Source of the DNA: Mimachlamys varia
Taxonomy: Eukaryota; Mollusca; Bivalvia; Pectinida; Pectinidae
Reading direction: 5' to 3'
NCBI GenBank assembly: GCA_947623455.1
Contig: OX392533.1
Span: forward strand, 36,806,729-36,870,728
Length of the DNA stretch: 64,000 nucleotides
This document shows positions 12,701-22,299 of the stretch, piece after piece. The position numbers and the translations under genes were made by a program. Positions within the stretch are counted from its first letter, which is position 1; every line of letters starts with the position of its first letter. A model generated the notes under the pieces. That model was given only the letters and a program-made list of their open reading frames with translations. It ran no database searches and was not told where the DNA came from.

Positions 12701-15700
12701 TTTTCGTTATGGATGTCATCTACTGACGAACAAACTTACGGCACAGGTATTCGAGAGATGCAGGTTGATAAACACTATAGGCAAGTTTTATGGTCACCAT
12801 CTTGATCTCATCGAGAAATATTCTGTATCTTTATGTGATATGAAGATGGACCTTTTTGAGTTTTCTTATTCGTGTGATTGAAAATGATGACTCGTTCTCA
12901 GTTTGAGGATGGATGCTTACTTGGATGTGACCAAGATTTATTCACATGTCGGGTGTCGTCGATGAGGCAGAAGACGCTTTCTTTCCCGGAACACTTGGTC
13001 TTATTATCTTGTACTTTTACGACATTCCCCATGTAAATCTTTCATTTGTTCCTATTTTGCCGGATTATGTTCAGTTCGGTTTATGGTTTTGTTGATGCTT
13101 TGGTATTCTCTGATATGTTTTAAATGTAACATAAAAACGGTAACGTGGAACAAAAAATAAAGTTTTTTGTACATTTTCAAATAAAACAATTTTCTATAGC
13201 AAAGTCATATTTCGTTCACGATGACTTCGTCTCCAAGTATAATGATTGTGCATTGTTAAAACATATCGACTTCATTTAGCAAAAAAAAAATAATTAGACA
13301 ATGCCTAGAACGTCAATACAACTATGACCCGAACTAAAAGAATAGATCTACATGGCGACCCGTGGATAGTACAAGCGATTAAGACCAGGGCCCGAATTCA
13401 TGAAACCGTTCTCACGCTCAAGCCTTATTTCTTGTTCTGGCTGTAAATTATTTAAAAAATCTAACTTTGTCAAAGTTTTGGAAAAAAGTGTGAAGAGACA
13501 TGAAGCCAAAAGCTGTTTTCAACATTTTTATTGAAATTTTGGCTCTTCGACATGATTAAGGAGAGTTTCAAGAAATCTGGCTTGAGCCCAGAATCCTAGT
13601 TCGAGCATGAGAACGATTTCATGAATACGGGCCCAGGTATTTCGGAAGAGTGTGTGTTTTCTGATTTATCGACGACACTCGACTTTTAGATCTAGTCAGA
13701 ATCAAGTAAAATCAAGTACATAAAATACAAATTGTGTACAATCATAAGAAAAATACCTGCTAATGAATATATTCAAAAACATCCACTTTCACATTCTACA
13801 AGAATATATATTATTTCTCAACGAGACCGACATGGCGGCCATAAAACATGTCCATGATCTTCATCAACCTGCAACTCTCGAATCCCTGTGTCGTACATTT
13901 AGTCGTGAGCAGGTGACATCCAACACAAATATCTTCATATTTAAAGCAAGCCCTAGAGTAACAAAATCAAATTCGACATGTTATAATTAAACACATTTGG
14001 TTTAAGAAGCAGATGTATTACTATCAAGAAAGGGAAAGTTCGCAGTCGGAAAATCGGAATCACTGCGATTATCGTACAGCTTTGTAATAAGCTGTCCGTT
14101 ATTGTCACATTGTAAATAAAGATCGAGGTAAACAGCTGGGGTGTCCTTGATTTCATGCTGAAAACGTTATAAACGATATATTTGGCCAGCAAGCTTCATA
14201 AGTGTGGATAAAACATCGACCACACGTAGTCATTAGGCATGGAAGTAAGAACCGGAATGTTAGATTACCTTAGGAATGCGTATCCCAACCAAAAGCAATT
14301 CAACTGGGTGGTCGTGTGGTGCAGTGGATAGCGCACTTGGCGTTCTTTATGGCGGCCGGAGTTCAATTCCCCGTCCGGACATGAAAAGGTATTGGGGTCA
14401 CCCGCATGAACAAGTGGGTTTTCTCTGGGTTTTCCGGTTTCCTCCCACAATAAGACTCGTTGCGCGCTAACATCCGGGCCAACAAGAATGTTTTATATAA
14501 GATGGATAACTTGTTTCATAATTGTTGTAAAATAAATTTATTTATGTATTTATATGTTTTTTAACGTAACAATCTGATGGTCCCTGTTTTATTCTTAAGG
14601 TACGTGGTCCCTCTAAAGGAGACCCAGACGTGGTAATCGATGATATGTTGACACCTTGCTCGCCGGATGATCCTGGTGCCATGGAAATGGGCTGGGTGAA
14701 AGTACCCGGCGAAAAACTTCTGGAACCTTCAGTGTCTTTGGTGAGTATGCAGACTGAGGTTTTGGATATATACAGTTACTTATATAATCTAAAGCAAAAC
14801 GCAAATGCACAAGACTGACAACACTTGTGCCTTAAAATCCGGAACAACATCTGAAATTAATATAAGATAAAATAATGCGTTTCATAAAATAATCAACGTT
14901 TAGAGTTTATATTCAAATCACTCGTTCACAGTATGTTTTCTCTTATTCTAATTGATTCATCTCTACATACATGTATACACCAAACGTATGCATCCTCGAC
15001 ACTTTGGGGTTTATGTTCAATTTCACTCTCTATGTTTATCCCTGAAATACGAAATAAAAAATTCGTGGTAAATACGTTGTAAGATATTCAAACCGTTCAA
15101 TTTTACCGTTTGGCAACCGCGACATTATTTTGATATCATCAAAATTTCAAAATATTGTCTCTTGTCTCATCCACAAGAAAGCGCACGCACGCCGATCCTT
15201 TGAATGTTTTAGTAAATGAGTAGTCGGGGATGAGTTGTATGTTGGTCGGGAGTTTTGTCTGACTGAAACTCCTTCTTTGACAAATGATTTAAAGGCCCAA
15301 TATACGTAACTTTTGGCAAAACTTGAAGCGAAAATCAAGCTTAATAACTGATTATATTCATAGATTTAGTTAGGATTAGCTGATATCAGCAATATTCAAG
15401 ATGAATTCTAACGCGGTTACCGGTACAGCAGCAGTTGAAACCCAGTATTTATAAACAAGCCTCCATTTTGAACTGTCTTCTAACTTCGGCTTGTTGTTGA
15501 AGTGGGCCACACCTGAATTACTTTCAATAATTTGAATTTTTATGTGAAGAGTTTCTTGTTAGTTACCGCTCAGGTTTAATTCGTTTTGGGCTAATTTCTG
15601 CATAGCTATCAACTGAAATTTTTGTCATAATTTTTCAGAATCCCGCAAAATTTTCTGAAGTTGCGTATATTGGGCCTTTAAACTTTTCTAAACTTTTTAT

Positions 15701-15812
15701 TTCACAGTCTGATATACGTTCTTCTATGGAGACCATCAAACCAAATGTCAGTGAGGAGGACTTGATACGCATGAAAACTTTTTTGGAGGATTTCGGTGCA
15801 GAAGAAGGATGA
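797..15812 (+). CDS. VPS4: VPS4-like AAA ATPase, nine exons, N-terminus probably upstream of window
   Basis: VPS4 ATPases disassemble ESCRT-III filaments on membranes using ATP. Exons read by frame and GT/AG sites: 797-872, 1020-1139, 2367-2404, 3365-3483, 4747-4968, 10613-10744, 12346-12433, 14600-14740, 15708-15812; phases agree throughout and give 346 aa plus stop. The protein shows an acidic linker, then the VPS4 sequence from VAGLEQAK, Walker A GPPGTGKS, Walker B LIFIDEID, sensor [21 protein letters not shown], and the C-terminal [15 protein letters not shown] and EDFG tail. A MIT domain (about 100 residues in the family) is missing. An acceptor-like AG lies at 788-789, so the first exon may be internal (790-872) and the ATG at 797 not the true start. 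Odd: the pore-loop aromatic (KWLGE in the family) reads SRLGD, and the arginine-finger segment reads RKRF instead of RRRF. All frames are open, so it is not an obvious pseudogene. It could be a divergent paralogue rather than the main VPS4. Confidence 0.92.
1140..2366 (+). other. VPS4-like intron 2, no feature recognised
   Basis: AT-rich sequence with no convincing exon, repeat end or RNA gene. Short open frames here lack any recognisable similarity. Confidence 0.5.
2745..2990 (+). mobile_element. tRNA-derived SINE
   Basis: Pol III promoter boxes: A-box region GTGGTGCAGTGGTTAGCGC and B-box GGGATTCGATTCCCC. A body shared with the copy at 14305-14550 follows (ACGTGAAAAGGTATTGG, GGTTTCCTC, GGGCCGACAAGA, TTGTTGTAAAATAA). 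The head has an extra GGTCGGGT duplication. Located in intron 3 of the VPS4-like gene. Confidence 0.85.
3140..3325 (+). repeat. Interspersed repeat A, 3' part
   Basis: Matches the last ~190 bp of the family from GTCGCCGATGAAGCAGAAGA to AGTATTCTCTGAATC. It sits in intron 3 of the VPS4-like gene. Confidence 0.7.
3590..3800 (+). repeat. Interspersed repeat A, 3' part
   Basis: Matches from TGGCGGGTTTCGTCGATGAA to TTTGGTATTCGCTGATTT, in intron 4 of the VPS4-like gene. The 133-residue open frame here is only the repeat read in frame. Confidence 0.7.
4118..4440 (+). repeat. Interspersed repeat G, copy 1
   Basis: Shares about 310 bp with 15918-16245, including GCTGTTTCGTCCTCCTAGGA and CTCTTCAGTGATGCT. 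Class unknown. In VPS4 intron 4. Confidence 0.75.
5036..6147. mobile_element. 1.1-kb TTAA-flanked inverted-repeat transposon, non-autonomous
   Basis: Ends AGCTGACAATGCAAGTTAAA and its complement TTTAACTTGCATTGTCAGCT, with TTAA on each side (5032-5035, 6148-6151). The inverted similarity reaches about 200 bp inward (GGCACCCAGGCCGTCAAACC versus GGTTTGACAGGCTGGGTGCC). TTAA targets suit piggyBac or Kolobok superfamilies. No transposase frame. In VPS4 intron 5. Confidence 0.85.
7011..7038 (+). repeat. Poly-C run, 28 bases
   Basis: Uninterrupted C homopolymer in the LINE 3' region; its length may be unreliable in the assembly. Confidence 0.95.
7347..8282 (-). pseudogene. C-terminal part of a non-LTR retrotransposon reverse transcriptase, 5' truncated
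   Basis: An open frame of about 311 residues runs into the junction at 8282 with no ATG (first codon GTG). It contains [17 protein letters not shown] and [10 protein letters not shown], which mark the end of the LINE reverse transcriptase region, and a C-terminal Cys/His cluster ([10 protein letters not shown]...HYFLDC). It belongs to a CR1/Jockey-like group by general look; I cannot place the clade. The endonuclease and RT catalytic motifs are absent, so this copy is dead. Confidence 0.85.
8283..9610 (+). repeat. Tandem array of ~157-bp units
   Basis: The marker CCATAACCACTGATT recurs near 8422, 8583, 8740, 8897, 9054, 9211, 9368 and 9526, a spacing of 157 bp except the first (161). Units share TTTGGCAGGAAGCATCC and GGTGGGACTGACCCCC. 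A first partial unit lies before the LINE at about 6405-6454. Confidence 0.9.
10230..10478 (+). repeat. Interspersed repeat A, internally deleted copy
   Basis: Starts at the family 5' end (ACCTCGATCTTTACTTAAAC) and jumps to the 3' end GGTGTTCTCTGATTTTTT, missing the middle found at 12500-13115. Confidence 0.65.
10745..12345 (+). other. VPS4-like intron 6, little recognised
   Basis: AT-rich with no repeat that I could match elsewhere in the window and no exon beyond those of the gene. The 98-residue frame at 12215-12511 overlaps exon 7 and is intron plus exon read through. Confidence 0.5.
12500..13115 (+). repeat. Interspersed repeat A, longest copy
   Basis: Runs from ACCTCGATATCTAATTAAAC to TTTGGTATTCTCTGATATG, about 615 bp, and shows the whole order of blocks seen singly elsewhere. 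Located in intron 7 of the VPS4-like gene. No coding capacity recognised. Confidence 0.7.
13388..13634. mobile_element. Small inverted-repeat element C (MITE)
   Basis: Begins GGGCCCGAATTCATGAAACC and ends with the near complement ATTTCATGAATACGGGCCC; inverted similarity extends about 60 bp. Related copies at 55272-55520 and 58964-59224. Target duplication not clear. Confidence 0.75.
13655..14140 (-). repeat. Interspersed repeat A, reverse copy
   Basis: Reads as the reverse complement of the family; ends at AAATAAAGATCGAGGTAAAC, the complement of the 5' end of the copies at 10230 and 12500. Confidence 0.65.
14305..14550 (+). mobile_element. tRNA-derived SINE, same family as at 2745
   Basis: Boxes GTGGTGCAGTGGATAGCGC and GAGTTCAATTCCCCG, same body, and a simple AATAAATTTATTTATG tail. 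It ends about 50 bp before VPS4 exon 8. Confidence 0.85.
15293..15677 (+). mobile_element. TTAA-flanked MITE (family B), copy 1
   Basis: 385 bp, ends AGGCCCAATATACGTAACTT and AAGTTGCGTATATTGGGCCT, TTAA on both sides. It is in the last VPS4 intron; its right TTAA ends 24 bp before the acceptor AG of the terminal exon. Confidence 0.9.
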
Positions 15813-15917
15813 CGCTCCGTCAGATGACTTTATTGTGAACTATAGTGGATTACAACTGTTATGGTATCAGATGTTTCTGATATGAACAGTAATGACTAAT
15901 TTTCCAATGTCATAATA

Positions 15918-16245
15918 CAAAGATGAGTAACACACACATATGCTGCACCCTTTAAAAATTAGTAATAGATACAGTATACCGAAAAAATTAATTAAACTGC
16001 ATCATACAGCTGTTTCGTCCTCCTAGGACTCTTCAGTGATGCTAGGGGCCAAAAGGTGGGAATCCGAATTTTCTAAACTAATGTAGAAGCAGAAGGGTCA
16101 GGTGCATAAAATCCCTTTAATTTATAAATTTAGAAGTAACATTAAACTTGTTCAGTATAATTTCAAATCGTGTACTACGAAAATGTGTATATAATGTACC
16201 GTGCCGCTACTCAATTGATATTAACTGTGGCTATGGAGGCTCCAG
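15918..16245 (+). repeat. Interspersed repeat G, copy 2
   Basis: Second copy, starting about 105 bp after the VPS4 stop codon, so it is probably in the 3' UTR or just beyond. A short third piece (GATGACGTAACACACACATA) is at 16304. Confidence 0.75.
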
Positions 16246-16799
16246 CAAACCTCGGAGACTAAAAAATCCACAAGCTGAGTCTGCCACCACCCACTATCAT
16301 TAAAGATGACGTAACACACACATACGCTGCACCTTTTGGATTTATTGCATCCATACACTTTCATACAGATACATATCAATACCAATATTTTATTGTTCAA
16401 AACATTTTAATATGTACATATTAGATCGCAATTGAAAGAACGTATATGCTTTTCTACTATCCTACGTATGTAATCAATTCACAGAAGGTCGTTAATTTAC
16501 TGTCGCCAATCATTTTTGAAAACAAATTACAAAATTCCAGACATCAAGTTGAAATTGGTCGCCATCTCGGGATTTCTGTATATTTCAGATCATTTAACGT
16601 TAGACGGCGGCCATTACGTTACGCAGCCGCCATATTTGTTTATGTACATCAGAGGGTCAAACTAGGACTGGCGTTTTAACAACATGGTAATGTACAGAGA
16701 GCTTCCTGTTTTGCTATGATATAGGATAAGGGTGTAAATAATGAAAGTTAGTTGAACTCCTGAATAATCTAGGTACCTCCAAATTCTAGCTGCCAGTAT

Positions 16800-17366
16800 T
16801 GCTCCTCGATATCATATCCAGGGCTTACGCTCACCTACGCTCTCTATATCCCTATAATGTGTCCTGGCAAAACTGTATTTTCCGTGTGCACCGACTCTTT
16901 GTTGATGATGCAAGAAGAGTAGTTAGATCCTTTGGTGTACACCAAAGGAATCTCGCGGTCACATAACGGTAAACATTGACAGACTTTAAAGTCGGATGTT
17001 GATAATTTGAAATTTTAAAAAAGACATGTATCAGCTAGCGATTGGTCAGGGTTTTTTGCAACCAATACCAATCAAAGCAACTATTTCCGTGGCTTCAGTT
17101 TTGCCATGGTTCCTCTGGGGTGTAAAGAGCGTAGGTGAGAGTAACCCCTGGATATCGAGAATGCTTAATTGTATTGATGCGCGCGCTACTCGAGAGTACT
17201 ATAGAGACTGTATCGTAGTATTAAGTTATCTATTAACACAAGATTCTTTTGATGTACATCAAACAGTCGAACCAGTTTTATTACCTCACGAAGAAGGTGA
17301 GCCTTCAGTTTTGCCATGGCATATTACAGGGGTAGAGAGCGTAGGTGAGCGTAACCCCTAGGATAT
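16800..17366. repeat. Inverted and direct copies of a ~65-bp motif
   Basis: GCTTACGCTCACCTACGCTC (about 16823) is the complement of GAGCGTAGGTGAGCGTAACC-like sequence at 17335-17357, and a direct relative lies at 17095-17160. Probably the remains of an inverted-repeat element. It contains a 20-bp palindrome TCCTTTGGTGTACACCAAAG near 16929. Confidence 0.55.
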
Positions 17367-17876
17367 TGATGATGGGCACGTACATTTATTTATTTATTTA
17401 TTCATATGCACACTGAGATTAACGCATTCTTGCTTAATGTATGATGGTGATTTTTAGACATTCTTTGTTTATGAATTATAAGTAATACAATTTTTATCCA
17501 TATGTTGTGAAACGCTTTAGAGTTAAATATAGAGCGTTATATAAACGTTGAATATTTTCTATTATTACTACTGATATTAATATAGAAAATGAAAAATACC
17601 TTTATTACTGAATAAAGTATGTCATCTTCTCTAAAAATATTGTTGTTGATTTATTAGGGGTTTTTTCACAAAATTTTCACACATACGTCAAAAGACAGAA
17701 CAAACATATATACTCCCACAGCTGTACTTTCTTATTGCACATATGGCATATATTCCTTTCCTTCCTTTATATGTATTTACTATTTCTTTTCTTTCCTTCT
17801 CTGTATCATTTCACCCTAGATACTTCTTTTGACAAAACTGATTTAACATGAACGTATCTCAATTTATAATCATTAA

Positions 17877-18259
17877 AGGCCCAATATACGTAACTTTCGG
17901 CAAAACTTGAAGCGAAAACCAAGCCTTATAACTTTTTATATTATTAAATTCAACTAAGATTAACTGATATCAGCAATATTCAAGATGAATTCTTATGCGG
18001 TTACCGGTACAGCAGCAGTTGAAACTCGGTATTTGTAAACACGCGTCCATTTCGAACTGTCTTCTAACTTCGACTTGTTGTTGAAGTGGGCCCCACCTGA
18101 ATTATTTTCAATTCTTTGGATTTTTATGTCAAGACTTTCTTGTTAGTTACCGCTCAGGTTTACTTCGTTTTAGGCTTATTTGTGCATGGTTATCAACTGG
18201 ATTTTTTTCAGAATTTTTCAGAATCACGAAAAAATCCTGAAGTTACGTATATTGGGCCT
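17877..18259 (+). mobile_element. TTAA-flanked MITE (family B), copy 2
   Basis: 383 bp with intact ends and TTAA duplications (17873-17876, 18260-18263). Best preserved copy. Confidence 0.92.
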
Positions 18260-18476
18260 TTAATGTATAATCATAAAATATTTATATTATGAATTGTATC
18301 ACGTGATGTAAACTTAATTCTGTGTGATGTATTTAAGAAGAAGAGTTGGAACTTGCCTCTCATCTATTTGTCTTTGTTTTGACAATAAATATGTTTAAAT
18401 CAAATACTACAGTAGCGCTATATATGTTGAATGGAATCGATCATGAAAGCGTACACAGGCAATATGTCTTCACATA

Positions 18477-18545
18477 AATTTCACGTGAAATTCACTTTTT
18501 AAAAAAGTGAAATTCACGTGAAATATTTCACGTGAAATTCATGTG
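18477..18545. repeat. Near-perfect palindrome of CACGTGAAATT units
   Basis: TTTCACGTGAAATTCACTTT is followed by its near complement AAAGTGAAATTCACGTGAAA, then further TTTCACGTGAAATTC copies. The centre is TTTTTAAAAAA. Function unknown. Confidence 0.8.
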
Positions 18546-18630
18546 AAATTCAAATGATGCGACTTTTTCATTTAGTAAGTTTTTAAATGCTAAATTCATG
18601 ATACAATTTTCACATGAATTTCTGGTGAAT

Positions 18631-18775
18631 TTAAGTTATTTATTAACACAAGATTCTTTTGATGTACATCAAACAGTCGAACCTTTACAAATACCAAGTT
18701 TCAACTGTTGCTGTACCGGTAACCGCGTAAGAATGTATCTTGAATAATGCTGATATCAGTTATCTTGTAGTTTGG
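18631..18775 (-). repeat. Chimeric fragment: duplicated 17.2-kb sequence fused to MITE B piece
   Basis: Positions 18631-18680 repeat 17227-17276 (AACACAAGATTCTTTTGATG, GTACATCAAACAGTCGAAC). The join then runs into a reverse piece of MITE B (CTGTACCGGTAACCGCGTAA). A recombination product. Confidence 0.75.
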
Positions 18776-19318
18776 TGACCTGCTACCTGTAAAAATTTCA
18801 AAATATCAATACGAGTTGCCTCCCCTTAGTAGGAAATTAAAAAGAAGGCGGTTTGATAGATCGAGGTAAGTCTGTCAGAACTCGATATTGTGACCCCTGT
18901 ACCATCATGTGACAGGGGTCAGACAGGTTCTGTAACAAGAACCAAACTTTCTTTAGTTTCAAAATGATATGCGATGCCTAAATATTCCATAACCCGAACA
19001 CATGTGATCGTTATCTGTCGTCATGCTCTTCACCAGGTTACAGGGGGTCAATACAAATGTATTATACACACACGTGTTGTGCCATACTGATCAGGTCACA
19101 GCACGAATGAAACATGTGTAACGAACCAACTTGTACAGCTACTTTGATATCTGACCAACAAAATTGCGATATAATTGATTTTAAAATTCTCCATCGAGTG
19201 TATTAAAATGTAGGTCTAATTATAAACATTGCATCGATCACAGGGACCTGAGAATTCATGTACAAATTGTGTGCTTGATTAGATTAAAACTGTTTACATG
19301 AGCATTTGTTGCAGCTTT

Positions 19319-19612
19319 ATAATCATACACATTTGTATATAATAATCATACACATTTGTATATAATAATCATACACATTTGTATATAATAATCATACACA
19401 TTTGTATATAATAATCATACACATTTGTATATAATAATCATACACATTTGTATATAATAATCACATATTTGTATATTTACTCATAGGTCCTACACATTTG
19501 TATGTAATAATCATACACATTTGTATATAATAACCATACATATTTGTATAATAATCATACACATTTGTATATTTACTCATACACATTTGTTTATAATTAT
19601 GCCCATTTGTAT
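19319..19612 (+). repeat. 23-bp tandem repeat
   Basis: AATCATACACATTTGTATAT plus AAT repeats about 12 times, the last units degenerate. Confidence 0.95.
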
Positions 19613-19910
19613 ATATTTTATGAGTAAATGAATACCGCACGTTCTTCATAATTTCACTTAGTAAGGTCTGCAGTCTGCACACCAGTAAATAATACAGCAC
19701 CCTGTAATCCGCTGTTAATACATATCCTTAAACCTTGTGAAAATTGGAGGTACCGAGGTAGTAAAAAGAGCATTGGTACCTTCAATTTTTGTAGGTTTTC
19801 TCAAATTTCGACTTTTATAATTTTACATAAAACTGTGACCACAAAATAAAGCTTCACATAGTTATTCTATATATCACAGTTCAGCTTACACGATATAAGG
19901 ATCCCTGACA

Positions 19911-20268
19911 AGGGCTGGGCGGTTTTACAGGTATACCGGTATAGCGTGGTATAAAGTTGTGATGGTACATACCGTGGTACATTAGTCCTGTACCGGTTTT
20001 TTGGGAGCTTTAATTCATTTAACTTATCAAAGAACTATTTGTTACATAGATTAATTGGAATTCCAATATGGTTTAATTAAAATTTCCTTTAAGTGAATAT
20101 AACAATATAAGAGGATAACACAAAGAGAAACTTATGACAGGCCTCTTGTTAATTAGTTTCAGAACAAAAACAGCCAGAGACCTTTAGCTAGCTCAAACAT
20201 TCAATCAAGGTGGTATACCGTGGTACATTTGATTTTGTGGTACCCACCTCTATCCCTGAACCACTGTT
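19911..20268. mobile_element. Possible hAT-like MITE
   Basis: CAAGGGCTGGGCGG with GGTATACCGTGGTACAT-type motifs on the left, and an inverted GGTACCCACCTCTATCCCTG on the right. The ends look like hAT termini, but I see no clear 8-bp duplication. Confidence 0.4.
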
Positions 20269-20615
20269 GTTAGCTGTTCCTTTTCATAAACATTGAGAAT
20301 TCTTTGAGTTTGTCCCACTCAGAACACATTATCTAACGTGTTTACTTGGTCTAATAATAATCCACAGAGTTTAGTGTTATGCAAAGTCATCATGCCAGTA
20401 AGAAAGAAGACCAGACTCCCAAAACAGGAAGGAAACACATTTTATTATTGAATTGCTTTGAACTTTGCCAGGGTCAAATTAATCTTAAAAAGATGCAAGA
20501 TGGTGATAAAATAACTAAGGTCGGCAGTAAAATCTAGTGTCAGTCAGCCCAGAGTCTCGATACCTGAAACACACATATATATTGTCATCTGTTACTGCCT
20601 TGAAAGTCCTACTAT

Positions 20616-21123
20616 CACTGTATGGGAGCGACACCGGATATTGGTACTAAGCGAAGCGGTGGAAGATGTTAGACAGAGTTTACCAGGGGTATGATTTCGG
20701 GATATTATTGCATTTTTAAGGATCATTCATGAAACAGGTTTGATATGCTGATTCATAACGAATTCCGCCGTCAGCACAACCAAAAATAATACCGATTTAG
20801 TGGCATATCTTCCATATATCTCAAAAAACATGCCATCTGTTACCGGCAAATACTGGGTCTGTCAACATCAAACCCCGCTTAAACATTTATTTTCAGCTAG
20901 ATCCTTGCGTATTTTTGTCGTTCCTGTTCCAGTATTATCACCAAAAATATGGTTGTGCTGACGGCGGAATTCGTTATGAATCAACATGTCAAACCTGCTT
21001 CATGAATGATCCTTACAAATGTACATTGTAATAATATCCCGAAATCATACCCCTGGTACACTCTGTCTAACATCTTTCACCGCTTCGCTTAGTACCAATA
21101 TCCGGTGTCGCTCCCATACAGTG
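20616..21123. mobile_element. 508-bp fold-back element with 5-bp target duplication
   Basis: Arms of about 175 bp begin CACTGTATGGGAGCGACACC and end with the complement GGTGTCGCTCCCATACAGTG. ACTAT flanks both ends (20611-20615, 21124-21128). Five-base duplications and CACTG ends are reminiscent of Transib but not proof. No transposase. Confidence 0.88.
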
Positions 21124-21748
21124 ACTATTGTCATAATTAACCTGTCTTGTTTAAAGCCAAGTCTATACGTATGAATACAAATAAGTTCAATTAAGGCTCT
21201 AAAGACTTAATGTCGAGACTAGACTGTATCATTAGACATTTGACCTTTCTACTAATGTTTTAAATGTTGATGTAGCTTTTGATCATGTCCGTTTGATATA
21301 CAATGTATGATGTGTTAAGTTTATTTTTACACCAGTCATAGCTCTAATTAAATTGTATAAATTCAGTAATACATTTCTTAGAATATTTCTGAATCTTTGA
21401 ATACCTTAGTCAATTTCATCCCTAAACTTTTACAAAAAACAAATATACGGACAAGTAATTTAAAGGGTCCCTTAGTTTGGCCTTGCAAGAAATATTTATT
21501 TCTAGATAAATAAAAATCAAGTTTTATTATCTAAAAACAAATAGATAAATTCTTAAAGACATGTATATTAGTAGAAAAAATCAAAGTATTTCCATTGCGT
21601 AGAGTTAAAAAGAAATATATGTAGTCTGATGAATTTTATTTTTTTTTTATATTTAGATATTAAATGATGTTTAATTCTTAGAGTAAGCTTAATTGATGGC
21701 AACAGTTGTGCTTTGTTTTCTCATGCTTTTTTAATTACCTTTTTTTTT

Positions 21749-21767
21749 GGGGGGGGGGGGGGGGGGG
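21749..21767 (+). repeat. Poly-G run
   Basis: 19 G after a T run; length may be unreliable. Confidence 0.9.
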
Positions 21768-21875
21768 TCGTATGTGTTTTACTATAAAAGTTAAGAATAC
21801 CGATTATCTAAGAAACCAGCATTACAGCTAATTGGCTAAACGACTTTTATGTCTTTGTAAAACTATATATATTAG

Positions 21876-22262
21876 AGGCCCAATATACATAACTTCAGGA
21901 ATTTTTTCGTAATTCTGAAAAATTCTGATAAAAAATCAAGTTAATAACCATGCAATAATAAGCCTAAAACGAAGTAAACCTGAGCTCTAACTAAAAAGAA
22001 ACTCTTGATAGAAAAATCCAAAAAACTGAAAATAATTCAGGTGTGGCCCACTTCAACAACAAACCGAATGTAGAATACGGTTCAAAATGGACGCGTGTTT
22101 ACAAATACCGAGTTTCAACTACTGCTGTATACCGGTAACCGCGTAAGAATTTATGTTGAATATTGCTGATATCAGCTTATCTTAACTCAATCTATAAATA
22201 TAATAAGTTATTAGGCTTGATTTTCGCTTCAAGTTTTGCCGAAAGTAACGTATATTGGGCCT
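21876..22262 (-). mobile_element. TTAA-flanked MITE (family B), copy 3, reverse
   Basis: 387 bp in the opposite orientation; right flank TTAA (22263-22266), left flank mutated to TTAG. It lies just before the acceptor-like AG ahead of the KDM8 start codon. Confidence 0.9.
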
Positions 22263-22299
22263 TTAATTATTTGCCTTAATCCTATTACAGATATCGGAC

